This document shows positions 13,574-22,956 of a DNA stretch of 64,000 nt, piece by piece. This DNA is from Brevipalpus yothersi (Eukaryota > Arthropoda > Arachnida > Trombidiformes > Tenuipalpidae). Numbering within the stretch: the stretch's first letter is position 1; the number at the start of each line of letters is the position of its first letter. The notes under the pieces are model-generated. The model ran no database searches. It was not told the origin of the DNA and saw only the letters and a program-made list of their open reading frames with translations. The translations under genes and the position numbers were made by a program. The stretch spans positions 6,196-70,195 of the forward strand of contig QZCP01000148.1 in the NCBI GenBank assembly GCA_003956705.1, given 5' to 3'.

Positions 13574-14681
13574 TCATAATGATGATAATTTGGAATAGAC
13601 CATTCTAATGCGAGGAGAAGTGAAAGTGTGTTTGCCTCTGATTATTATTAGTGGGAGTCGAAAGCAATCAATTAAATCTGATTGAATTGAGATTATGCTT
13701 ATTTGGTCATTGAATTTGATTTCGATGAGGTTGTCGAAGAGGAGAGTAAGAATAGCCAGGATTTCAGTATTCTTTGTGTTCCAAGCAATTAGTGATTGAT
13801 GAACATTTTGATGAATTCAATTATCTGATCAAAATCAATCAACATTCAAGATCTATTCTGTTTTCGAGAGAAAAAAGTTCCAATCATTTCCATTATCATC
13901 TAATAATCATAACTATATTTTTGGTACCTGACTTGAATCAAATGAATATTTATTACCGATAACATACCACATACATATCGATGAAAAAATTTTCCAATCA
14001 CGAATCATCTGTATTGATCATAAATAAAATTAGTCATCCATAATCATTAGTCTGATTCAATAGTTTGCAAGTGAAAGGTCAAAATTTTCAACTTTTACTG
14101 AATTATAATGAGTTTTATAAGGTTTCAGAAATGATAAAACAGAGAAATACTAATATCTTTCTATCCAACTCAAAATTGAAGACTATGGAGAATTCGTCAA
14201 ATTTTCTCCAAATTTTTACCTCAAACATCAAAACCGTTATTAATTGGTTCTTCAGAGCCTTCAAGCCTCACTAGACTTGATACATTCTAGAATTGAGCTC
14301 AAACGCTGCGATTCACCCATCTTTCATCCTTTATTACCTTCATTTACTCACTGTATTCCTTGGAATAGAGAGAATAGAAATGGATTGGAACTTCAAATTA
14401 ATTAGAGCAGTTTTTCAAGGATCCCCTGAAATTGAGAGAGAGAAGTAGAGAGAAATATAGAGAGAGAGAGAGCCAGAAAGTTTCAGATGTTAAAAAGCAT
14501 GAATGCCATTTTAAATCGTAAACATGAAAAAATCAGGTGATATTTAAACAATTTTCGTTCGTGAAAGTAAGACAGACTGAGTTCTAGTCTCATGACTCGA
14601 AATCAGGTCAAAATTTGCTTACCTTATGGGAGTAGCAAAGATTCCCGTGAAGAGAATCGTCAATCAATAATCGTTGCAAGA
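13574..14681. other. 3' UTR of chaoptin-like gene and spacer
   Basis: This holds the presumed 3' UTR with the candidate poly(A) signal at 14023, then AT-rich spacer with a short impure GA tract at 14435-14472. No other gene is visible. Confidence 0.55.
14023..14028 (+). terminator. Candidate poly(A) signal of the chaoptin-like gene
   Basis: An AATAAA hexamer lies about 450 bases after the stop at 13573. It is the first good candidate I noticed in the presumed 3' UTR, but there is no transcript evidence. Confidence 0.35.
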
Positions 14682-15129
14682 ATGTTAGTGAAAATTTTGA
14701 TCGTATCGATATTTTTGTTTTGTTCAGTATTTGTTTTAGCATTTGCTCTCGAAAGCACTAGAAGACCGTCATCCTCATCAGGTAAGTTAGAAGAAAAAGT
14801 GTTCTTATTGTGCTAGAAATCGAAATATAATGTGATGTTTCAAGATGATCAGCTATTCGGTGATGGTGTTGTGATGAAAGTAATAATATTAATAGTTACA
14901 ATTAATCGTAGCTGACACAGCTGAAAGTTCATTTGAACAGAGACAAGATGGTGAAGCTTCAAAAGATTCAAGAGCAGGATTGAGAGAAGATTTTCGCAAA
15001 TTCATCGCTTGGTTAAGAGAAGGAGCAGAAAAAATTGGAAAAACTATCAAAGACGATGCCTTAAACATGTACGACTTAATTAGAGATCATATTGCTAAAG
15101 CGGTTAAATATATCAAGAACAAAGGTTAA
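14682..15129 (+). CDS. Small secreted, Lys-rich helical peptide precursor (2 exons)
   Basis: Exons are 14682-14781 and 14912-15129, joined over a 130-base GT-AG intron (CAG|GTAAGT, phase 1, acceptor AATCGTAG), giving 105 aa. Residues 1-24 form a classic signal peptide (MLVKILIVSIFLFCSVFVLAF). A Ser/Asp/Glu-rich segment then precedes a charged C-terminal half with a helical heptad look (FIAWLREGAEKIGKTIKDD, then AKAVKYIKNKG at the end). I see no cysteine in the mature part. I do not recognise the family. The acidic spacer followed by a cationic amphipathic region resembles the layout of antimicrobial or cytolytic peptide precursors, but that is only an inference from shape. An upstream in-frame ATG at 14592 would bury the signal peptide, so 14682 is preferred. 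Confidence 0.7.
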
Positions 15130-17393
15130 TTGTGGACCAATTGATTGAAACTATTTTGAATGTCATCTACTTTTCACTAATTGAATGTGAAAAATTGGAA
15201 AGAGTATCAAATTAAAAAATGTTGAATGAAAATGATTGTCGTTTGTTCAATTCATCGAATACGAATATTCCGAAAACTTCATAAGAATCGCTCCTCTAAG
15301 CGGTCAAATAGGCCGAAATAAGCTTGAGAATAATTCATGAGCAAAGTTCGATTGTATTTCTGATCTTTTCTCTTGTGATGTTCTGAGAATACAAAAGAAT
15401 ATGGTGAGCATTTTGAGCTGGAAAAACTCGAGAATCGTTCAAACCCTAATGTTGATAGTTTGAATGTTGCGTGTTTAGCATGTGAATGATATTTAATATT
15501 CACTCCTGAAGCTGATTTGCAAACAAATGAAAATAATGTCAAGATTCAGTTGCTCAATTTTTTTTAACTGACAGAATGAATTTTGTCATATTTTTCAATT
15601 ATTGAGCCATATTTTGATCAATTTGACGAGCCGAGTATCTCAATTTTCAAGGAAATAGTTTTTAAATAGAGTTTCTAAGAGATCAACGTAACTTACACTG
15701 TTCTAGCCTTGTTGAAATGGAAAGAAAGAATTATTAGATACAATTCACGAACTGTTTGTACCAAGTCTTGTTTATTATTAGACCGAAAAAAGAGTTTACA
15801 TAGCTCAAATTAACAATCCTAATAGTTTTTCCATCAGTAGAGGTGATTTCCAGAGTTGAAACTTAATCTGATGCTCGAGGAAGTTTTGTAAAAGATCAGT
15901 CATTCTTAAGATGCTTTCGATACGGAAAAATCGACTCCGTACCTCAAAAACTTTGGAATCCAAGAGCTGAATTTGATTTTATCATCTTGGGTTAGATGAC
16001 GAACTCAAAACGATTCCTATTATAACACATATTACAGATCGACAGTTTTCATTTAATTTCTTCAAATAGTTCTTTTGTTCTATGTTTTTGATCCAGTACA
16101 CAAACATTTTCATATTATTATACTTCTTCTCAAATTATAATACTTGGAAATACACAGAATGCCAAAATTGCTGAAATATGTGGCTATACTCTGTAATTTT
16201 TCGATAAATCTAGTATTAATGCATTTTTGGCTAATTTTGACCACATTTGAGCCGCTTTCGAAGCATCTCTATTTGGACTAGCTGAATTTTTTTTTCTTGA
16301 GACCCCAAATTTTGATATTTCTAGACAGAAAGGTTTTCTTAGGGGTCATGAATAGTTGGATATGCAATCATAGACTGAAACTTCCTTCCGATGATTTCAT
16401 AGACCTTCGATTTCTTCGATACCTCGAAGCATTCGGTACTAGAGTACTGAGCGAGTTCAGTTGGTTTTGAGAAAGGATGCATGTACGAACTCGTGATACC
16501 ACTGAAAATACTACGAAAGTTATCGAAAACGTCAGAAACTTCAGATCACCTTTTTTCCCACGAGTTTACGATTTATCATGAACTTTTTCTACGCTCTAAT
16601 TCAACTATTTTCTCCCTCATCAAAATGTTACAGAGTTAATCCAGCTATTTTTCAATACTGATTCTAGTTTCACCAAGCAAACCTTTGTTCTTCCCCTGGT
16701 CACGCTTCTGTTCACGCTCATTTTATTCGAACTTTCTATTCTAACGGTAAATCGTGGTCAAGACAGGCGAGTAGTAGCACGCGTAGTAATAATATACAAC
16801 ATGCTTTCCTCGCTGATATACAAGCTGATCATTTGAGTCGCTGAACTATGATTGATTCGAAGAATTTGATATAACAAAGAGGTCTCTTGATATTCGAAAA
16901 TGTGAATGAGAGGAATTCGCCCATATCACTCTTTTCAAGAATATGAGTATCAAAGAAGATACATATATGTATATTGTCAAATTGGTTCAGAACTGCCAAC
17001 AAATCTGGGAATATCGAGCAATTTGAGGGGGGAAGGATCCAACCAATATCGATGTTAATTTTCATATCTATAAATCCCACCATGCCTTTAGCAAAGACTC
17101 AATCGGAAACTTTTACCGGAGCACATTGCGAGAAAATAACTTTCCACCTGATCTGAATGAGGTATTTAATATTTCGAGCTATATTTGAGCTTCACACACT
17201 TTGCATCAGACATTTGTATCGAATTAACTCGAAAATACTGGAAAAAAATTTCTCTCTCTCTCTTTCTTTCTTTCTTTCCATCTTGATTTAGTTGGCCAAT
17301 GATACCAATGAATGTGCTCTGTATCAAGTTAGAGGATGCCACAAAAATTCATAACATTATGACGAATTTATGATTCGCGAATGTGCCCACCAA

Positions 17394-17436
17394 AGAGAGA
17401 GAGAGAGAGAGAGAGAGTGAGTGAGAGAGAGAGAGA
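17394..17436. repeat. (GA)n arm of an inverted pair
   Basis: GA repeat interrupted once by GTGAGTGAG. With the CT array at 17496-17553 it forms an inverted pair separated by only about 60 bases. Confidence 0.95.
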
Positions 17437-17491
17437 CTAGATTTATTCCTGATTTTTTACTCACTTGCTCACTAGCTCACTCACTTGATAA

Positions 17492-17495
<4 letters not shown>

Positions 17496-17553
<58 letters not shown>
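17496..17553. repeat. (CT)n arm of an inverted pair
   Basis: CT array of about 28 units. The sequence just before it has CTCACTCAC, complementary to the GTGAGTGAG interruption in the GA arm. Confidence 0.95.
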
Positions 17554-17560
<7 letters not shown>

Positions 17561-18032
17561 GTTTTTATCGAACGTTATTTGATGTTCCAGCCAATTGTAT
17601 TATCAATCTTATACCTATGCTCAGCATCAGTCAGTGTAACGTGACACAGAATTTGCATTATCGATGATTTGGATCAAAATCGTCACGTTGGATGGAACAC
17701 ATCAGATATATGCATGTTTTCCCATCAAGTGCCTTGTGACCCCTATATTTTCATTTTATATCCCCCAAGATAAACAAAATTTGAGCTCTCTAGTCGTTTC
17801 ACATGCTCCCTTATACACTTCCTTCTTTTCTTTTCTAAATGACTGTTAATTTGAATCAGCTTAGATATTTTCAAAGCTTATAGATGTGCAGAACGAATAT
17901 CAAAAAATCTAACCATCTGTGACTCTGTTGAATTTTTTTTTCAAAATTCTTAGAAGAATTTGATCTCTACATACTTCAAATAATAGTTCTTCTCTGGATC
18001 TAATCGGTGATTAAGTGCTGATTTCATTCAAG

Positions 18033-20027
18033 ATGAGCACCATGAACACATTCAGAGGTATGTAATCTTTTGGTCAAAGTTGAAGAATTATAGTGATCAG
18101 TGGTTAGAAAAGTTTTATCAACTGAGTGCTCTTTCAAGCAAATTATTTTACCAGTCTGATTATTCCCATATATTTAGCTTCCCTCTGACTTACCAAAATC
18201 CCATAAAAATTTCAGCATCCTGAACAAACATTCTGATATCAGTGAATAAATGTTTCTTGTATTAAAGTGCAAATCTTGTGGAAATTCTTTGCATTCCAAT
18301 CTGATCATATTTTCATCTCTCCATGCCTTGATGACAGATTCAAAATTTTTGTGAGTTTGGAGCCAAAGGAATCTCTCTTTTCTGGGCTAAATGAACGAGA
18401 TCGAGTATTGTTTTTTTCTTGCAGTTTAATCTGCTTCTCCATTCTTTGATTGGACACTAATGACCTGATACTGTGATTTCAAGCTGTATTTTGGGTATGA
18501 AAAAAAAACAATCAAACCTTAACCTTCAACAATCAATCGTTTTCACAATTATCACACTTTTCTCTCCTTGTAAACAATTAGTTTTTTCAGTGGACCAACC
18601 CATTGTCAAGTTTGATAGTGAATCTTTGAAAATTGAATCAAGATAAATATATAAAAATTGAAAATGAGAAAGGAAGAAAAATGTTCACAATAAATTGCAA
18701 CACTAAGTACAACTACTTATCATAGGTATTCAGATTTTTAATCAATCTTTTTCTTTATAACTTCAATCTATTTTTCAAATCAGGAATGTCCCACAATTTT
18801 GATTCAAAAAGTCTTGAAACTGGTAGCGAATGTGACCGAAGCCAGTTTATTTTCACAGATAGAAGCCAATTGAATCATAATCACAACTCATTTACTGGAA
18901 CACAGTATAAAAATGAGATGGCAGATGAGAATCATATTTATTATGATGGTAAAAATGATCCCACTTACAGTGGTCGGGATGCTGTGATCATGGGATCGAT
19001 TGGAAAATCTGTTCTACAAAATTTGGATTCTTGCAATAGTAGAAATAATGGGAATATTCAGAACAAAAAATTTCGTTCATCAAATGATCATCATCATCCC
19101 CACCCTAATCGATCCAATTTGTCCACCAATATCAACAACAACGAAAAATATGAATATACTGGAGATAGCTCATTGATCAACGATGTGAATGATAAAAAGT
19201 ATCCCAATGCGATGGCTCCACTTGATTTCAATTGTGTTTCAAGAGGTAAAACAGCATCACCAATCCAGCATCATCATAATTCGGGTTTCAATTTTATTCA
19301 TGATTATCGAGAAAATATTGTCCATAATCTCAATATTGGAACAACTAACAGCATAAATAGTCATGGATCAAATTATTATGATTACGTGGGACACCATAGC
19401 CATGGACATTCGCATCATGGTCATTTCTTCAAAGGTGTACCAAGTACTGTCCAACAGATGTGTGGAGATCCAGGAGAAGGACAGGAAAATCATTCACCAG
19501 AATCTGATTATAGTGGTGAAATTCAGCGAACTGAGTTAATATCGGACTTGAATAGCTGTCCAGACGATCGAAAGATAACGGTTATTAATGGTACTTTCAA
19601 TGGATATGAGAGAAATTCACCAAGTCGACCGGGAAGTGTTGTCTCAGTTGACACTGATCGCAATTCAACACCAAGTCCAAGTGATTATTCGGCATCAATG
19701 TCCGGTCAATCGAGCGAAAGTACATCCAAGAGTACCGTTACACCGACATTCAGTGATTTAACATCGCCAGGGAAAGATAACAGTATGTTGGATTCCAATT
19801 TTTCGTGTGATTCATCGAGCTCAAATGTTCACAAGAAGGAATCTCGAGAATCAATTGAAATTCGACGAATTCGTTACAAGGAAACTTGGAATTTTCTCAA
19901 TAAAAGTGAACTGATTGGAGTCACTTTGAAAACGGTTGATCTAATAAAGCGTAATCAATTACTCCAGCGAGATATTGATCGATTGAGAGAAGAGGTAATC
20001 AGAATGGTACCTTCATTTGCTATATAA
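18033..20027 (+). CDS. CIPC-like (CLOCK-interacting pacemaker) protein, 2 exons
   Basis: Exon 1 is a 25-base coding exon (18033-18057, MSTMNTFR, donor GAG|GTATGT, phase 1). Exon 2 is 18784-20027, giving 422 aa in one frame. Most of the protein is Asn/His/Ser-rich and looks disordered, with a His cluster (GHHSHGHSHHGH) and a Ser/Thr/Pro-rich stretch. Only the C-terminus is well ordered: about 45 residues with ETWNFLNKSELIGVTLKTVD, then a predicted coiled coil (LIKRNQLLQRDIDRLREEV). That arrangement resembles the C-terminal helix of the CIPC family, which in vertebrates binds CLOCK and represses it. I recognise the pattern from memory only and the rest of the protein gives no support. It could be an unrelated nuclear coiled-coil protein. 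The ATG at 18786 is a possible alternative start. Confidence 0.55.
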
Positions 20028-20408
20028 TCGAAAGTACATTGACTGATCGCTGGTTGACCACTTCATGTAGGTGTTTGTGTGTGTGTCAAGCACAAATCGA
20101 CAAATTTGAATGTTATTTATTATTTCCACTTGTAAAACTTATCAATACGATGGAACCGGTGACTTAAATATAGACAAGAATTCATATATCTTGCTCTGAG
20201 TGCTTTAATGTAGATGTGTTTATTCTTCAGACTAAAAATCATCAAATTACTCCCATATGACTATCAAATCACTTATGATTAAATTTATCGATGTTATTCA
20301 ACATGAGAATAAATAAAGAAGCACTTTCATCTCATAAATATGTGACAGAATATGAAACTAGAGAAATTATTCGCACACATAAAAATGAGAGAGAAAATGT
20401 TTTCAATT
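20028..20408. other. Convergent 3' spacer between CIPC-like and RPAP2-like genes
   Basis: Stop codons of two convergent genes face each other over 381 bases. On the - strand an AATAAA lies at 20219-20224, a candidate RPAP2 poly(A) signal. The region is AT-rich and probably consists of two 3' UTRs, which may overlap. Confidence 0.55.
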
Positions 20409-21110
20409 TCAACCTTTTTCCTCTTCTGTGGAAATATTTTTTTCAATTATTTTCAAAGAATTCATGGATTCTTTCAACTGGTCTAATTGATCTTCTCGAA
20501 TGTAAGGTGCAGATACAGGAGGCTTTCTGCCACAAGGCTTGGATTCAGAGGATGGAATAACGGGATCAACTGGCTCATCTTCTAGATCAACGCTCGGTAT
20601 CAATTTAATTTCTTCGCCTTTAGATCCTTTAGTATCAGAATAGAGCAAAACATTGGGCAGGGTCATCACATCAATACTTTTCATCCAAAAAGGTTCATCT
20701 TCAAGTTGATCTTGTAGGTAACATGAGGCCTTGTAACATCGATCGGAACAGAACATTTTACGCTTTTCAATATCGTAAACTTTGTGTTCGGCAAGAGAAA
20801 TTTTATATTTTTGTCTTGCCGGTGTATTCAAAACATTATCACATAACGGATAGCCGCAAACTTTGATTAAACTTCGTTCAGCAATAGCATCTTCATAATC
20901 ATTTTTACACAAAAATTTACAAAAAATTAACAATTTATCTTCATCTATTTTACTCTCTTCGAGTAGCTCTTCAACGATATTCAACACTTTCTTTTTACCA
21001 TTTTTCACTTTACTTTCTTTCTCTTTCAATGCCCTCAAACGTTTTTCATTATCTGAGAACATGATGCCCACTTTACCCCTATTACCATCAAACTTTTCCG
21101 AAGTTATCAT
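20409..21110 (-). CDS. RPAP2: RPAP2/Rtr1-type RNA polymerase II CTD phosphatase
   Basis: This single-exon frame encodes 233 aa. Residues 85-90 (CGYPLC) and 121-125 (CSDRC) supply the cysteines of the Rtr1/RPAP2 zinc finger. Between them are the family-typical segments RQKYKIS and KVYDIEKRKMFCSDRCYKAS, followed by an acidic region ending in a PFWMKS-like motif. RPAP2 homologues associate with RNA polymerase II, help its nuclear import and are reported to dephosphorylate Ser5 of the C-terminal domain. The protein is shorter than human RPAP2 (about 610 aa) and close to yeast Rtr1 (about 226 aa), so it holds the catalytic/zinc module with little else. The first ATG of the open frame was chosen. 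The gene converges with the CIPC-like gene, and its 5' side faces a retrotransposon. Confidence 0.88.
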   Translation of the reverse strand: MITSEKFDGNRGKVGIMFSDNEKRLRALKEKESKVKNGKKKVLNIVEELLEESKIDEDKLLIFCKFLCKNDYEDAIAERSLIKVCGYPLCDNVLNTPARQKYKISLAEHKVYDIEKRKMFCSDRCYKASCYLQDQLEDEPFWMKSIDVMTLPNVLLYSDTKGSKGEEIKLIPSVDLEDEPVDPVIPSSESKPCGRKPPVSAPYIREDQLDQLKESMNSLKIIEKNISTEEEKG

Positions 21111-21549
21111 GGAATCACAAGAAAACTCATAAAATCAACAATAATCAGCTGTTACACAAAAACATTGGCAGCATCTCAAAAAGACAGAAGTATCGCACAT
21201 ATCGTTCTGAGCTACCCAAAATATTACAGTATCATATTAATTATTTGATGAATCGAATTGATCAATCAATTTCAAGACGAAAAGTTTTCATCATGAAAAA
21301 TACACCTGCACGTGTTGCAAAAATATTCGAAAAATTTTGACAAAAAATTTCAAAAATTTTTTTCCGGTCAGCCATTTATAATGCCATCTAGTAGTCGAAA
21401 AAGTAGATACCAAAAGCCGACATTGGTGAAGTAAGGTGTTTATCTGAATCTGTGATATTTTTCGAAAATTCTGTGTGATAAGAATCTGTAGCGTTGTTCT
21501 AACTGTTACCAGTGTGTTCAGCGTCCTGATATTTGGGTAATCCAAAGAA
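21111..21549. other. RPAP2 upstream region and retroelement 5' UTR
   Basis: This stretch must contain the RPAP2 promoter (- strand) and the 5' end of the non-LTR element (+ strand). The boundary between host and element was not located. Sequence around 21310-21365 is rich in A and T runs. Confidence 0.5.
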
Positions 21550-22956
21550 ATGGAAAGTGTTGGAAATTCGGAAATAGATCTTCCGAGTGATATGAATGTG
21601 GACTGTATGGAAGCCATTGTAAACATGGACAGTGAGGGAGATTCAACGGTCACTTCAGATTTGAATTTGACTGCTATTGATGTTGGCTTACTAACTCCAT
21701 TGGCGTCATCGGTGTCTGATCAAGTGGGGATAGCTACACCAGCCCTTCCGAAAGTTAAATGTGAAGAAAAAGCATTTGCTGGACAGACCGTAGACATTGA
21801 ATCGAGAATGTTCAAAGAGGAGATCGATAAATCGGAGGTTTCACCGCTTCCTTTCACTGTCATCATGGCCCTATCAACCCTGCTCGCAACTCGTCTTGAA
21901 TTTATCAGCCGTACCAGGACAACCAGGATAACCGCTGATACTAAGCGTGATATTCGTCTCTGGACTCGTAACAACTTGATGTTCATGAATGTAATAAAGG
22001 AGATTGGTGATGAACTGGTAAATAATATGGGAATGCCGACTACAACAACTGTGGCGATGGAAAGGCCTGTGGTGGAGACGGTACCTGAAGACACGAATCT
22101 GCTGAAAATTGAAACTGTGGTGAAGGAGAATATATATCTCAAAAAAGAGCTCTCAAAGGTTGAAAGTCGTGTCCCACCCGAAAACCTCCACCACGATCAT
22201 AAGAATGCTGATGGCGCCTGGGGACGCACATATTCCTTTCGATCGAATGTACAATGCTGTGCTGGCTCTCTTCTAATAAAGGATCGGACTCAGCTGGAAA
22301 AATCGGAAATCATGACATTCTGTCAAAATTTGAAGGGTATTTTTCCATCATGGAGACGAAATCTGATTGTAATCGAAAGTATATGCACTTGCAAAGGTTC
22401 CTCGGCCACATGTCCGATAGCTGTAGCGGCTGAAAAGATTAACGAAAAGTTTCCCACCGTAAACGCTAGGCCAACCAAGCGATTTCTTCCAAGGATTAAA
22501 GTTAGAATTCAAGGCCTTGAGGAAGATGCTGATAAAGCCTGGGATCAAGTGAAAGAAGCGTTCCCATCGAATTCCGAAACTCTAGCTAACACCCCGAGGC
22601 TGATTGCGAAGTGGAAAGACAACAACCGAGTTGAGTCCTCTTTCATCTTCGAGGTCGTTCCTGAAACTCGCCACTTGATCGCTGGGAAAAATGTTAGAAG
22701 CAGCACTTCAAACCTTTTCATTAGAGACTCAGTCTACATTCCTCTGTGTAATAAGTGTAACAGGTCCGGGCATATCCAACGTAATTGTACTGCAACTCAT
22801 CAGCAGCCTCGCTCTCCAACCTGCACAAGCTGTCAGGGTGGGGATCATCATCCAATGAGTATCGATTGTCCCAAGAGGGATCGGTTAATTCGAGCAAAGC
22901 TGGCTCGCATCGATTATGGTGCAAAGTTTCGAAATAAAATTACTCTATACCAATAG
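21550..22956 (+). CDS. LINE ORF1: gag-like nucleic-acid-binding protein
   Basis: The ORF encodes 468 aa. The C-terminus holds two zinc knuckles: CNKCNRSGHIQRNC (CX2CX4HX4C, near residue 400) and a variant CTSCQGGDHHPMSIDC about 15 residues later. These are the usual ORF1 signature of R1, I and Jockey-type LINEs. The N-terminal half is acidic and lacks a domain I recognise. The middle part (about 225-385) may correspond to the RNA-binding fold of such proteins. ORF1 proteins coat the element RNA to form a ribonucleoprotein. The stop at 22954 lies 41 bases inside ORF2. Confidence 0.85.
   Translation: MESVGNSEIDLPSDMNVDCMEAIVNMDSEGDSTVTSDLNLTAIDVGLLTPLASSVSDQVGIATPALPKVKCEEKAFAGQTVDIESRMFKEEIDKSEVSPLPFTVIMALSTLLATRLEFISRTRTTRITADTKRDIRLWTRNNLMFMNVIKEIGDELVNNMGMPTTTTVAMERPVVETVPEDTNLLKIETVVKENIYLKKELSKVESRVPPENLHHDHKNADGAWGRTYSFRSNVQCCAGSLLIKDRTQLEKSEIMTFCQNLKGIFPSWRRNLIVIESICTCKGSSATCPIAVAAEKINEKFPTVNARPTKRFLPRIKVRIQGLEEDADKAWDQVKEAFPSNSETLANTPRLIAKWKDNNRVESSFIFEVVPETRHLIAGKNVRSSTSNLFIRDSVYIPLCNKCNRSGHIQRNCTATHQQPRSPTCTSCQGGDHHPMSIDCPKRDRLIRAKLARIDYGAKFRNKITLYQ

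Larger units (their letters stand above)
15130..18032. other. Intergenic region without a visible gene
   Basis: There are 2.9 kb between the secreted-peptide gene and the CIPC-like gene. I found no supported coding exon or RNA gene on either strand; open frames are short and lack recognisable motifs. The region holds two facing GA/CT arrays at 17394-17553 (listed separately) and a TTTC-rich stretch at 17250-17280. A noncoding 5' exon of the next gene could lie here. Confidence 0.5.

Noticed and set aside
15279..15542. 87-residue open frame on the - strand after the secreted peptide gene
   Set aside because: No recognisable motif and no splice or context support; treated as chance.
21720..22142. 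140-residue open frame on the - strand within LINE ORF1
   Set aside because: It is antisense to a frame with zinc knuckles and has no motif or context of its own.
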